From IMG/VR virus record IMGVR_UViG_3300023063_000046, positions 1 to 43,923 of that record: a stretch of DNA of 43,923 bases; one strand, given 5' to 3'. Below, in pieces: positions 1-11,240 of the stretch (position 1 is its first letter; each line of letters starts with the position of its first letter). Source of the DNA: a virus. The notes beneath the pieces were generated by a model. It saw nothing but the letters and a program-made list of their open reading frames with translations. It did no database searches and was not told where the DNA came from. Made by a program: the position numbers and the translations under genes.

Positions 1-613
1 TACCAAACATAGGGTTATTAGATCCAGTCGTTCTAGCACGTATTTGTTCTATAACCTCTGGACTATGAGTTTTATTAAGGAAATGTGGGTATTCCTTTCC
101 TACTTTACTCATTAGCTCTCTAGTAGCTTCCGTGTGTTTAGCACCTAATCTTGTTTTACCTGCCAAAGGGTTAATGTTATATTTGTCATCAAATAAATCT
201 AAGTTTTTTTGCTCCATATTAATTAATGTAACACTTAACTCTTCACTAAGTAAACTAGTATTAGTAGGTAACAATTCTAAAATATATACAGAAAAATTAT
301 TTAAACCGTGTTTCCTGATAGCATGTTGCAAATATATATTTGAACTTTTATTATTTAAATGGTCCATAATTCTTTTAGCTAAATCCATAGAACTACCAAT
401 ATATAGTTTTTTAGTTTTATTATATACAATAGCATAAATACCACCAACTCCTTTTAATTCTTTTTTTATTAAACTTATATTAGTTTTTACAACGATATTA
501 TGATAAACACTATGGACAGGTATAGAATATAGGTTTTCACCTACATTTTCGCATGTATTCTCTTTTTTTAATGTGTTTTTTTTGCTACAAAAGTCGTAGC
601 CACTATAGGAACA
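1..613 (-). CDS. GIY-YIG homing endonuclease ORF downstream of nad1, 3' end outside the window
   Basis: The frame is open from just after a TAA at 616-614 to the window edge, so the C-terminus is missing. It contains the catalytic segment GIYAIVYNKTKKLYIGSS (both GIY and YIG signatures), then a short arginine/histidine-containing helix and a stretch beginning LGAKHTEATRELMSKVGKE, which matches the NUMOD-type repeats seen in the other GIY-YIG ORFs here. There is no convincing ATG before the nuclease domain, and its first codons overlap the end of nad1 in another frame. The ORF may begin at an alternative codon, be translated by frameshift from nad1, or be a decayed insert. Function as a site-specific DNA endonuclease is inferred from the family; present activity is unknown. 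Confidence 0.75.
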
Positions 614-730
614 TTAACGGGAAGTATTTCACACGTATTCTCTTTTTTAAAGAAATCTTTGTTTACTACGAAAGGGGCAGTAAGTAAAGAAACATTAACA
701 GGAAGAATTTCAAAACTGTATAAAATACAA
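550..730 (-). repeat. Imperfect tandem duplication at the nad1 3' end
   Basis: Two related blocks encode EILPVNV followed by ten to fifteen variable residues and a Lys-rich KKENTCE segment. A third partial copy of the Lys-rich part (KKENTCEN) falls after the nad1 stop, in the frame of the downstream GIY-YIG ORF. The unit is roughly 90 bp and diverged. The pattern fits a duplicated gene terminus next to an inserted endonuclease ORF. Confidence 0.65.
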
Positions 731-3700
731 GGGACTAGTATAATAAATGCAATAACTATTGGTAATAGAACAGTTCAACAATAAGACATTAATTGGTCGT
801 AACGTATACGCGGAAAAGATGCCCTCGCTCATATAAAGGTGAAGATCATCATACAAGCTTTAACTCCTATAACTATACCACCTATTACTGTTCCTATTAT
901 TGTACTGTAATTATCAAAATCAATTACATTAAAATTAGATTCATTATCTGTTAGATACATATAACTATTTCCTTCAATGAATTGTAATAAATAAAAATAA
1001 GGATATAAGAAATAATTAAAATCAAAAAGGTATCCCCCTAAAAATAATATTGAATTTAGTATACAAATAAGTATTATGCTAGCGTATTCCATGGAAATCA
1101 AATTTAACATGCAATTAGATAAAACACACCAGTCCCTTAAGGGTAAGGTGTGTTTTATAAATTGTTTAGTAGGGATTTTGACCCGACTACTTTCAATTAT
1201 ATTAGAAAATAGGCCGTAATTACGGCAACCTCTTTCGAGGCCCATTAGAGTACACCTTAAACTTCTTTTTATCGCCATTTTGGATTGGCTTTTTTTTGCA
1301 AACACCAGGCTGGAAAAAAATGAGGTCAACTACCGTCTACTCGTTGCTCTTTTACAATACCAGATTTATGGCTAGCAGGCCACCCTGATACTGATTTAGA
1401 TCCGCGATTGTCCATTTCTCTTTCGATCATATTCTGACTTGTTACCATACCTGAGTAATTAGTTCAGCCACACATAGTTTTTCAACTATTGCTTGGTACC
1501 AGAAGCTTTAGGAGGTCCCCGGAATTTGATAGTTTTAGCCAAGTTAGTGCATTCCCAATACACTATTCAGCTAAAAAGAAAAATACAAATATAACTGCTG
1601 AATGTTCTGTCATAAATCCACTAACTAACTCTGATTCCATGATTATGATTTTGTGAATTTAAACCAATTTTTGTTTAGAAAATGGGTTTAAAATAATAAG
1701 AATTATTATATTAAGATTAGAATTTAAATATTTACCCACAGTAACTTTAGATATGTTTAAATGATTAGCTAACTCTACATTATTCTTAAACTTTGCAATT
1801 AAATTGTTATCTAAGTCATAGATACCTACACCTAAAGGGTATTTATTCTTTCTTTCACTTAAAATAGCCTTAGTGGCTTCACTGTGGTTTTTCCCAAACA
1901 TTGGATTTAACTCACCGGGTTTACTAATAAAAGCAAGTGTTGTTTCACTAGTATGCTTTTTACCAAACATAGGATGATTATTCTTATCTCTATAATATTC
2001 TACCATCTTTAATTTGGATTCTTCAGTATGCTTATAACCCAAAGAGCTTGTAGCAATAGCCTTAAAATTATAAAGAGTCTCAAAATTAAATTTTTGGATA
2101 TAGGTGGTCTCTAAGTCAGTTAAAGCTTTGTTACTAATTATTTACTTTCATATGTAAAATATTCATATATATAAATATTAAATTTATCTAAGCCATATTT
2201 AACAAATGCTTTTTGTAAAGCAACATTAGACTTTTTATTGTCCAGATGTTCATTAAGTCTTAAATAAAAGTCCTTAGCGCTTCCAATATATTGATTACCA
2301 TTTACAGTGTTAATAAAAGAATAAATACCTCCTTTGTATTTTAATAATTCTTTATGATTTTTAATAGAATCTTCATTATTCAAATTGTTAATTGTTAAAA
2401 TAGGAACAGGGGTAGGTAATTGTGAGTCTGAAATCGAAGTATAATAATATCTACGCCTAGTTACCGTACAAACTTTATTATTAGGTGTCGTGTAAATAGA
2501 ACCTAATAACACTAGGCAACTCGGCTTTAAGTCGATAACAGTGGGATTCATATCTAAACTTGATTCCTAATATAATTATTTTCTATTTTAATTATAATTT
2601 GGACTATATCTTATTTAATATAAGTACTATATTAAATGATCACGTATAGTCTCTGAGGATCCTTTTTTACCTTCTACATAAGTAGAAAAACATAAGTTTC
2701 CTGCTGATTGTATCGCGTAGCGATGGTTTCCAGCATACAGTGATCTTTAGAGAGACCAAATCCTTAGTAGCCTCAGCCAAATCGAACGGTGCTCGGTTTG
2801 TTTCTGCAATTGATCCTATAAAAAATATAATAAATATTGGAAATAAAGGTACTATGTATCAAGTAGCTCTTTGGGCTTCTATTATAACAGTTATATCTAA
2901 ACTACCTGCTAATAAAACTACTAATAATATGGCAGAACTCAAAATTAATTCATAACTAATTAATTGAGCTGTGCTTCTTAATGAACCTAAAAAAGCATAT
3001 TTAGAATTAGCTGACCCAGTATTGTTATCGTAAAAGCTCTTTATCTTTTACTTCCATCTTTCACAAGATGGCTCAGACTATGTCATAGTCTTGTTTATAA
3101 CCACATTTTCATAATTAAGCAAGGAGAATAGGTTATGGACTTCCTATGCTAAATATACAAAAAAAGAACGGAACTGTGACAAATGTTTTTTACGTTGTTA
3201 TACATATACTATCTATTTAGATCTCTCCTCAGAATTTTGAGGAGAGCTGAAAATCAGAAATCCTTTGTATATTTCAAAAGAATCCAAGTATCTATTCAAT
3301 ACAGTAATGTGAATTTTGAGAACACGAGTAGCTTCTCGTTTGGTTTTAAATGGTTGATCGGGAATTAAATTTAACACGCCATTCTCACCTAACTTATACA
3401 CTCATGTCTCAGTACGGGTGTAGTGAGCTCTACTTGTATTTTTTAAAAGTTCACTTTTTACAATTGAATTTATTTCTTTTGTAAAAAAATATACAAGAGT
3501 TTTATTTTGAGAACTAGCTAATTTCGTATCTAAATGCCTAGAGATAGTACGATAATTAACTTTGAAGTGATTAGCAGCAGATAGCAAGCTAGAAAAGGGT
3601 GAATTATTAATCAATTCAAGTGTTTTAGTATCATATACTCAAACTTTGATTTTATTACCCAATTCTAGCCTTTGTGAAGACTCAATAAGACTTTCCACTT

Positions 3701-6700
3701 CTTTAGCTTCCAGTGGTCTACTAAATACATAAGTACCCTTCACCCCTTCTGCTTTCCAAGTATCTATAAAATAGGTTATAACATTACGGCTAATACCTAT
3801 AGAAGTGGATGCTTGGCTTTTAGAGGGAAAGGGGCTACCTTTTATTAATTCTAGGGTTTTGGCATTGTAAGCTCAAACCTGTTTCGCTATATTACTATTA
3901 AGCATTAGACCACTTGATGCACGATTAGATAAATTAAATGTCAACTCAAAATTTATAATGGGTTTCGAGTAGTATAACTTATTTCTAAACGGTACATTAG
4001 TATCCCTAAAAACTCCTAAAGTACCTCTAGCAATTTTTTCACCACTGCTAGCTTCCGTAATACTATTATATTTAACACATGTTTTATTTATATGTGTGTC
4101 ATATACCTCATACACATAAACAGGAATAGATTGACCAGAAACGTAAGAATCAGGGCTAGATTTAAGAGCGGCTAATTTACTAGTTAAACAGGAATAAATA
4201 GCAAATTCGGTCATTTTTGAAGAAAAAGTAGTATTTAATAAAGGTAAGTATTTTTGAAGATAGTAATTCTCTCTTGCTCCTTGTTCTTCAGAAGAACAAA
4301 CCTCTAAAATAGAAATGTCGAAATGCTCTCAACCTACTAGCTTCAAAAAGACATGTAACTTGCTGGTAGAATTAGCTAAAAGATGATTACTAAATCTTCT
4401 TTTAAACAGAGTAGTTCTACCTATGTAATAAATAAGAGGGTTATACTTATATTCTATGACATATATACAACTTTTAGATCCTCACTCTTTTAAGAACTCA
4501 GATCTTTTATTCTTATCTAAGCAATGGTAACAAGTAGCTAAAATTAAATCACGATCAAAAGGTATTACTGGAGCCTCCCTATTTTTGTACAATTCTCTTA
4601 CATATGTAGAATGTAAAGCTTGTAAATCTCAGGTATTATCATTCTCAGTAACCAGGGTAGTATAATATTGTCTTATATCTTTGAGTAACATGGTTCGTAC
4701 TCTAGAAGACATGCAAACACTACTGCTATGAATATATTCACAATCAAGGCTAATTCCCTCTATATATATAAAAAGTAAAAAACAAAGTCAGGCCATAAAT
4801 AATTGTAAAGTTTTATTAGAAAATAGGTAATTTGGAATGAAACCCAAATATAGAGCAAGACTTCGGGCGCTCGTGGTAGAATTATTGTATTTCTTATAAA
4901 CTCATCTACTAGTCGTTGAACGTTCATGTTTTAAACGAGAGGACCCATTTTTTTTTAAAAAATGGTACACTCTTATACACCATAGGCTTCCTTCTTCAAG
5001 TATAAAGAATATAACCCTGATGCATAATAAGAAAATAAATCCATGCTTCGCTTCAAGTTGACTTAGGATAAGTCTTTCTCGAAATTTACCCGATTTTCCA
5101 CAAATTATTCACATAATTGGGGGACTAGTACTTAATCCAGCCAACAATATTCCATATGTAGCTAATGAAGACATAGCTAAAAGATATAATATACCCAGAT
5201 TATAATCCAGCAACATTAAACCAGGACCATACATAAAAGAAAAATAACTTTCACACTATAAAATTTACTTACTTCTCCCCCTATTCATTCCCGATTGAAT
5301 TTCTCTGATTTTAGTGGCACCTTCTAACTTATCTTTTCTTTTTTTTACCATTTCCGAAACTAAACATCAATCGTTGAAATCTAAAGATTTAACACCTAAT
5401 ATCGGATTATTAATAAAGAAAGGTATAATTATTTCATTAACTTCAGAAAATTTTGTAGTTTTAAAATCTATTATATTTTCTTGTTTTCTTAAATAACAAT
5501 ATCCACAATTAAAATATTCTGTAATTGCAGTTAATAATACCTCATCTATTTTATGCTGAGTAATTTTAAATAATAGAGATTTAAAGGCACCTTTATCTAA
5601 GGAAACCGAGAAATTACCTTCAGCTGAAGTAAATCCCGCTATTCATTGTGAATGTGGGATTTTACTGGTTTCTGTTAAAGGACGGGGAACTGGAATAGTT
5701 TCAGGGAACATTAATTGTAATTCTTTTGATAAACCAAAATTTAAGGTTGCTTTTGTGTTTATAATCTTTTGTAAACCTTCTAAAGTCAAATGTTCTTTCA
5801 ATTCCATAATAGATACAATTTGTTTAAATAATAAATAATCTCCTCTTTTTCTAGAAATTAAAGGATATTTATCAAAAAATTTGACTAATTCTACTACCTC
5901 CTGGAATTTTCTGACTCTAAAGGCACTAGTAGATTGGTTACTACTTACAGTCCCTATTCCACCTAAACTATGTTGAATTCCTAACAAAAGGGGAAAATCT
6001 TTAACATGTAGTTTAATTTGAAAATTTAGTTGAACTTCTCAACCAAATTTATAAGAGGAACTTTTTAAGACACTACAAGAAAAACAACCTTCACCATCGG
6101 TAAACCCTGTGATAAATCAAGGGTCAATTTGTGAATTATCAATCGTACGTTTACTATCACTTAATGTAACATAATAACGACGAGTATTAACATTTAAAGA
6201 ATTAAAACCATTTAACGGTGAATCGTAGTAATTTCTAGTATACAGTTTTTTTTTACTATAGCTTATTTCTAAGCTCATTAGAGTACATCTTAAATATATT
6301 ACAAAAATCTTGTAAATATCTACAGCCGTTTACTCGTTGCTCTTTTACAATTGCAGAACAATATCTTACAACTGATTTAGATCCGCGATTATCCATTACT
6401 CTTTAGAGTATCTTATTTATTGTTACCATACATGAATAGTTAGTTCATCCACTCATATACTTTCGTATATAGTTTGGTAAAATAAGCTTTAGGACTTCCC
6501 CGGAATTTGACTATATTACCCTATAATCCCTAAGGTATAACGGCGTAACCTAACAATGAAAAAATTAAAGTTATAATAGGACCAAGAAAAAATAAAAATA
6601 TATTGGCTTGTGTAGGAGAAACATACTCTTTTAATAAAAGCTTAAGGGCATCTGCAACACTTAAGGTTATAATTATTTATATAATAATAACCTTTACCTT

Positions 6701-9302
6701 ATATAACTATAAGGGTTAGACTATATCATCATATCTCTATTTTCTTACTCTTTAGATGAGAAATATGTAAAACGTTTAGTCGTTGAGGAGTCTTTAGTTA
6801 TATCAAAAAAAATAAATTGGTCCTAAGTATCTAATAACCTTAAGAATGATATAGCAAAGTTTCCTGCTGATTGTATCGCGTAGCGATGGTTTCCAGCATA
6901 CAGTTTTATTTTTCATAGTGCAATAAATAAATACCATCCTTAGATATAAGAAACATAAAATATCAAGATATATATCAAAACACTATGGCACTTGCAGTAC
7001 AAGTTACAAAGATTTACACATACAAATATTATAAAACTAATCTATCCTTATATAATCCTTTAATAGCATTAGTGTATATAATGCTTGAAGAGTTATCATT
7101 GCCAACGTAACTTTCAGATTTTTTTGTAATATACGAGTAGTGTGTAAATGTCGTACTTGTTTCCCCTTAAATGCCTGAAGAACCCAGCCTTAAGGGTGAT
7201 ATAGCAAAGTTTCCTGCTGATTGCCCTAACACTAGGAGTTTCCAGCTTATAGTTTTATTTTATATGGTATAATAAAATATATCTCCACTAGATATAAGAA
7301 AAACATACCCAGATATATTTTAAGACACTATGGCACTTGCAGTATAAATTATTAAAAAATAATTTTGTACTCACAATATCTAACTAAAGAAAGATCATAA
7401 TAATAGAGAAAATAAAGATAGATGGTCAATAGATAAATTTAAATTATAATTTTTATCTGTTTTTATATGTTTTTAAGGAGTTTATATAAGTATGTATTAT
7501 AATTTTTCACTAAAAAAATAGAATTCCTTATAACAAGCATAAGTATCAAGGAATTTACTAATAGTCTTATGACTCATGTTTAATGTTTTAGATGCTTGTA
7601 ATTTAGATTTAAATGGTTGGTTATTATCCAATAAAGTAAATTGACCATTTAATTTAATATAAACTCACACTTCAGTAGTAGCATTAGTAGCTTTCTTAGT
7701 CTCTTTAAGAAGATTATCTCTCATATCTTCGCTAATTTCCTTAGAGAACAAGTAAACTAACCGACCGCCTTGCTTAGTTGCAAGTTTTTTGTCTAAATGT
7801 CAAGCGACAGTAGTATACATAACATTAAAATAATTAGCAGCTTGTTGCATACTTGTAAAATATGTATTATTAATTAACTCTAGTGTTTTAGCACAATAAG
7901 CTCAAACCTTAATTTTTGTATTAGGAGCATCTGGACTAGATAGATATAATTTTAGCAAACTCTCTGATTCTATATTAGTTAAAGGTCTACTAAATAGATA
8001 ATTACCATCAAACCCTTTACTTTTTCAAGAATCCTTAAAGTAATTCACTATATCATGAGTAGCACCCAAGTATTTAGCAGCTAATCCTATAGAACGAAAA
8101 GGTTGGCTATTAACTAATATTAGCTTATTTTTGGAAATAGTGTAAATCCAAACTTGTTTAGGAATATTAACATCAATAGTTAACCCTTCACTAGCTTTTT
8201 TAACTAATTTAAAAGATGAGTCTAAATTTTCTAAAGCTTTAGAGAGGAATAATAGCCCTTTAGTAGGAACATTAGTATCTAGATATCTTCTAATAGTATC
8301 ACGAGCTATACCTGTGCCTTTACAGGCTTCACTCATGCTAGTATATTTAACAAATAAAGGGTCAATATTAGTATTAAGTAATTTATAAACTCAAACGGAT
8401 ACTCTAGTACCATTATTTTTAGATAAATTATTTTTAACTAAAGATTGTTTAGTTTTTAGCACACTACTTAAAGTCTGGAAGATAGCTGTTTCAGAGAAAT
8501 GAGAAAAAAAAGTAGAATTTAATAGAGGTAAATATTTTTGAAGGTAGTAATTTTCTCTAATACCTAAATCCTTTTTATCACATATTTCAACTACACTTAT
8601 AATGAAACAATTTCAACCAACTATATTACCAAAAACATGAAATTTGTCTTTTGTTTGTTGTTTAATATGAGATCTAAATCTATAGCTAAATAAAGAAGTT
8701 CTTCCAACATAGTAAACAAGAGGGTCATATTTGTATTGAAAAATGTAAATACCTCCTTTTCCTTCTAACTCTTTTAAGAATTTAGCTCTTTGAGCTAAAT
8801 CTAAAATATCCGAACAAGATGCTAAGAGTTTCTCGGAAAAAGGTTTAACCACAGCCAATCTATCCTTATAAAGCTCTTTAATTAAGTCTAAATTATTGTT
8901 AGCTATTGTAGAGTAAAAATAAGAAGATTGTTTCCCTAAAACAACTTTTCTACCATATAAAAAACCCTTATTATTAGATAATAGAGAATTATTAGATAAT
9001 AGATAATTATTAGATATACGATAGATAAAAGAATTACGTCTAATATAGGAAATACTATTAATATCTTTTAGGTAATGTTGTGAAAGACAACATGTTTTAT
9101 TACCTAATACTTTATGTTTATAATTAACTGTAATTAATGCCTGTAATAGGCCGAATCAACCTACTGAATTTGGACCCAATCTTCTTTGCATACTAGCCAT
9201 TGTTTTTCTCTCAGCTATAGTTACAAAGGCTACAGATAATAAAACAGGAATAGTGACAGCTAATACTTCAAGAATAGACATAATTGTTGGTAAATATAAC
9301 AT
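568..9302 (-). CDS. nad1: NADH dehydrogenase subunit 1, six exons
   Basis: Membrane subunit of respiratory complex I at the quinone-binding heel. Exons read on the minus strand: 9302-9137, 6657-6533, 5231-5135, 3016-2769, 1637-1569 and 1089-568; together 1227 nt, 408 aa. Diagnostic segments are [16 protein letters not shown] in exon 1, [18 protein letters not shown] in exon 2, [19 protein letters not shown] in exon 3, [20 protein letters not shown] and [10 protein letters not shown] in exon 4, [12 protein letters not shown] in exon 5, and [20 protein letters not shown] in exon 6. All five junctions restore consensus residues; at each, the exon ends in T and the intron ends in G. TGA encodes Trp. 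The protein exceeds the usual 330-370 residues because the C-terminus carries two imperfect copies of an EILPVNV block (see repeat at 550-730). The start ATG at 9302 gives the family N-terminus [14 protein letters not shown]. Confidence 0.95.
1090..1568 (-). other. Group I intron nad1-i5, family B core, no ORF
   Basis: A 479-nt intron between LA and EYASI. It contains the whole family B set of conserved blocks: the P segment read as CCGGGGA about 1516, the GCGGATCTAAATC block about 1400, the GCAACGAGTAGACGG block about 1335-1350 and the AAGGTGTACTC block about 1248. GAGTA and TACTC of the last two can pair as P7. With no reading frame of its own, it is the minimal version of the family found in five other introns here. 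Confidence 0.8.
1638..2768 (-). other. Group I intron nad1-i4, family A core, decayed GIY-YIG gene
   Basis: The intron separates LAEA from ESELV. The ribozyme core lies next to the 5' exon: P segment with AATCAGCAGGAAAC about 2697-2711, the R block CAGAGACTATACGTG about 2640-2655 and the S block AAGATATAGTCC about 2602. The endonuclease gene follows the core. A hairpin built on ATCGCTACGCGAT in the P region (about 2710-2722) is also found in nad1-i1. Confidence 0.85.
1659..2551 (-). pseudogene. GIY-YIG homing endonuclease broken by a frameshift
   Basis: Two ORFs (2551-2138 and 2042-1659) are parts of one protein. The first has [19 protein letters not shown] (GIY and YIG signatures) and a conserved [20 protein letters not shown] segment, then stops at TAA about 2138. 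In a second frame the missing stretch continues from about 2135 through [17 protein letters not shown] into NUMOD-like repeats and a helix-turn-helix-like C-terminus. A single-base frameshift therefore separates the nuclease from its DNA-binding tail. It is probably inactive unless frameshifting occurs or the base is an error. It lies in nad1-i4. Confidence 0.75.
3017..5134 (-). other. Group I intron nad1-i3
   Basis: The intron splits the Trp codon of AGWSAN; T from exon 3 plus GG from exon 4 regenerates it. Most of it is an ORF in frame with exon 3. Core-like pairing elements are near the 3' end (about 3040-3160), including a P7-like pair of GACTATG and CATAGTC around 3065-3090. I cannot assign a subgroup from these. 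Confidence 0.75.
3213..5134 (-). CDS. GIY-YIG homing endonuclease in nad1-i3, in frame with exon 3
   Basis: Read with TGA as Trp the frame is open from exon 3 (5231) to the stop at 3213, 673 codons including the exon part, so the endonuclease probably matures from an exon-fused precursor. The nuclease segment [19 protein letters not shown] lies near 4455-4400; the usual GIY is CIY, and YIG is kept. Further on are a conserved [16 protein letters not shown] stretch and four NUMOD/helix-turn-helix-like repeats of about 60 residues that alternate V-YD--TLELI motifs with ---A---F-V----I---L. The same architecture occurs in nad1-i1, so the two are close paralogues. The C in place of the first G may reduce activity. 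Confidence 0.8.
5232..6532 (-). other. Group I intron nad1-i2, family B core
   Basis: The intron lies between VIP and YGPGL. The family B core follows the 5' splice site directly: CCGGGGAAGTCCTAAAGC about 6485-6505, the GCGGATCTAAATC block about 6385, CAACGAGTAAACGG about 6330 and AAGATGTACTC about 6280. A LAGLIDADG gene occupies the rest. Confidence 0.85.
5265..6278 (-). CDS. LAGLIDADG homing endonuclease in nad1-i2
   Basis: A 337-codon two-domain protein read with TGA as Trp, starting at ATG 6278. The first LAGLIDADG helix is [12 protein letters not shown] near residue 55 and the second is [12 protein letters not shown] near residue 213; each keeps an acidic residue at the active-site position. 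The linker [13 protein letters not shown] and the repeated GLEKI/LSKELQ-type segments are typical of single-chain intron endonucleases. The gene looks intact, with a stop just before exon 3. It may serve as endonuclease, maturase or both; the sequence cannot decide. Confidence 0.88.
6842..7350 (-). repeat. Two copies of a 160-170 nt group I core segment in nad1-i1
   Basis: Blocks 6842-7012 and 7192-7350 align over their length. Both have CTTAAG-GATATAGCAAAG, GTTTCCTGCTGATT (the P segment), a variable hairpin, GTTTCCAGC, CAGTTTTATTTT and CACTATGGCACTTGCAGT (all in plus-strand order). Only one R/S pair is visible (about 6715-6790). The hairpin inside the first copy is the ATCGCTACGCGAT type shared with nad1-i4, while the second copy has an unrelated loop. 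Confidence 0.8.
7497..9136 (-). CDS. GIY-YIG homing endonuclease in nad1-i1, in frame with exon 1
   Basis: The frame runs from the nad1 start (9302) through exon 1 without interruption to TAA at 7497, 601 aa in total, with TGA as Trp. The nuclease segment [20 protein letters not shown] is near residue 180; YIG is YVG. A conserved [17 protein letters not shown] block follows, then four or five NUMOD-like helix-turn-helix repeats to the end. It is paralogous to the nad1-i3 protein and shares its block order. Presumably it is translated as an exon-1 fusion from unspliced RNA, then processed. The gene appears intact. Confidence 0.82.
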
Positions 9303-9574
9303 GTTTTAATTAATAAAATAATCATAAAATTACATATAAATATAGTATATTTTAAATAGTTATTTTAATTATATGTGTAGAATGCATATATTATATATTT
9401 TAGTGTTTTAGTTAATGTGTTTAATGTATAGACATATATAGTCATGTATATCATACACATTACTATTAATTTATATACTATATTTTGTTTTTTTGCTTTA
9501 ATATTGTTAGCATAATATTGCAAATAACTACAAATATTAAAGGAAAATTTAGACACCTACTGAGATACAACTAA
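9303..9574 (+). other. Intergenic spacer upstream of nad1
   Basis: 272 bp of very AT-rich sequence between the chimeric ORF stop and the nad1 start. I see no tRNA, repeat or recognisable gene. It presumably holds the nad1 leader. Confidence 0.6.
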
Positions 9575-10783
9575 CTAACAATTCACAAGAACATCACCCT
9601 CATCTATCTTCATAGTTCATTTATATACCTTAAGAGGTAAGATACAACGTCCTGTGTTATGAGTACCGTGCTCAGTAGCTATCATAAGATCCATAGGTAA
9701 AATATCTCTTTCGTAATTATGTAAGCCATTAGATGTTCTCACATCATAATTTTGACACAAAAGACTATATCACCACAAATTAGGCCCTGGAAAAATACTA
9801 TGTGTAACAGGTGCATATAAATTTATACTATCATTATCAACAATAGTTGAATGATAATAATCAAGCAATCTTGGAGAAAATCCCCCAGGATAAAAATAAG
9901 GAGGAATTGTCTTACTCATTACAGCATACCATCTTTGACCGTTCCAGCTAACATAGTGTCTTGTTACGTTATTATGTAATAAAAAGTATAGTCATAGATT
10001 ATATCCTCTTGGACTATTAAGATCAATAAGACAAAATTTACTTGTGTTACCATCTTTTACCATTATTAGCTCAAATTGAATGTAAAGGTTAGGAACAGGT
10101 AGTTGTCTAAATATCTGTGCTACTCCTAATAATAAGACTCATTTCGCATATGTAGCCACATGATTACCTACATCGATAACTATACCCGGCTCTGTAGTTC
10201 CTATCACTGAGGTCGCAGCTAATACAATATCCTGTAAGTAAAACATAATATCAGCATAAAACTCCACTAGCCCTTCCATATGTGGACTAGCACTATTTTG
10301 GAAGTAAAGTCCTCAAGCTCTAGGTGCATCACAGCTAATAGTACCAAAATCAAAACTATAAATTAAAGTTGATACTAAATAGTGTATTGTATCTAACATA
10401 GGCCCAGGATATATACCTAACAATACTGTGGGTATAACAGCCAACAATGAAAAAATTAAAGTTATATTAGTACGTAATACAGAAGCAGTAATTTGAGAAG
10501 TAGGTCTTCTACTGTTTCAGTCATGTTGAAGAGCATTAGCCAAATGTCTCCCATAAGGCTGTTTAGTCCCAGGGCTATTAAAAGGAGCAGCTGCTGTATT
10601 ATTAGGGTCTTGAATTAAATATTGTCCTGTTACAGGGTCATACTGGAAACCTTGACCCAGAGCAACATTACCACCTGGATTTGCTCTTGCTCTTGCTCTT
10701 GCTCTTGCTCTTGCTCTTGCTCTTGCTCTTGCTCTTGCTCTTGCTCCACCTTGTTGAGCACCACCTTGTCCAGGATTATTCAT
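9575..10783 (-). CDS. Chimeric ORF: Ala-Arg repeat, nad1/nad4-like tail, cox2-like N-terminus, unknown domain
   Basis: A 402-codon frame read with TGA as Trp. In order it has MNNPGQGGAQQGG; about eleven Ala-Arg pairs from a GCAAGA hexamer array; a Pro/Gly/Gln-rich segment; [12 protein letters not shown], which resembles nad1 exon 2; VLLGIYPGPMLDTIHY and STLIYSFDFGTI, which match the nad4 C-terminus; CDAPRAWGLYFQNSAS and MEGLVEFYADIMFYL, which match the cox2 N-terminus; then about 220 residues I do not recognise (motifs WNGQRWYAVMSKTIPPYF, GPNLWWYSLLCQNYDVRT). The unknown part is not the copper-binding domain of cox2. In the genuine nad4 a TAG separates the tail from a cox2-like stretch; here a one-base difference removes the stop and joins the frames. 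Both TGG and TGA Trp codons occur, and the frame is intact over 1.2 kb, which argues against simple debris. Confidence 0.72.
10684..10746 (-). repeat. Hexanucleotide array GCAAGA, about 10-11 units
   Basis: A perfect (GCTCTT)n array on the plus strand, read as alternating Ala-Arg in the chimeric ORF. Copy number is probably variable between strains. A length change in steps of six would not disturb the frame. Confidence 0.9.
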
Positions 10784-11240
10784 AGATAAAACATTCCCCT
10801 TTTTTAGGATCCTCTAAAGATGAAAACCCTTCTCAGTTCATAGTAATTTTATTTGTTTCATTACTATTTATGAAACCATCTATCATATGTCTAATACCAT
10901 TTAGTATATTGTCCCAATTAGTAATGAATTTAAACCAATTAATATTTAAATCCCACTGATTAATATAAACCACAATACTACTCATATTTAAATAATAAAC
11001 AATAGAAATTATATTCATATAATCCGCAAATACATTTATACCTAAATAATAATTCACCACAAATCTAGTAACAAACCCTATAAAGAAAATAGCCAATAGT
11101 TTTAGTAAGTTAAAGTTATTACTAAATCATACTAATCAAATTTTAAAAAAAGTAATCATTTTTTTTTTAGGATTATTTAAAAAGTACCTCTGTAACGCGT
11201 ATAATGATAAAGTATCACCTACACTTTTTATAAACACCAT
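10776..11240 (-). CDS. Unknown membrane ORF with a nad4-like 5' leader
   Basis: A 154-codon frame read with TGA as Trp, starting at ATG 11240. The first 19 residues, MVFIKSVGDTLSLYALQRY, are identical to the extended N-terminus of nad4 (16534), and the identity continues upstream of the ATG. A second possible start is ATG 11159 (MITFFKIWLVWFSNN). Two hydrophobic segments follow (LLKLLAIFFIGFVTRFVVNY and IISIVYYLNMSSIVVYI), then a polar tail ending ECFIYE. The stop overlaps the ATG of the downstream chimeric ORF by eight bases (ATGAATAA), which suggests co-transcription and translational coupling or frameshifting. I do not recognise the protein. Confidence 0.6.

Larger units (their letters stand above)
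6658..9136 (-). other. Group I intron nad1-i1, family A core with duplicated P region
   Basis: The intron splits codon F of LLQAFADALK. The 5' two thirds is an ORF fused to exon 1 and the ribozyme lies at the 3' end. The R block (CAACGACTAAACG) is about 6775 and the S block (GATATAGTCTAAC) about 6715. The P-segment part of the core occurs twice upstream (see repeat 6842-7350). Confidence 0.85.

Noticed and set aside
132-437. Plus-strand ORF of 101 codons
   Set aside because: It is the antisense of the GIY-YIG frame, whose signatures are clear on the minus strand.
2740-2955. Plus-strand ORF
   Set aside because: Antisense of nad1 exon 4.
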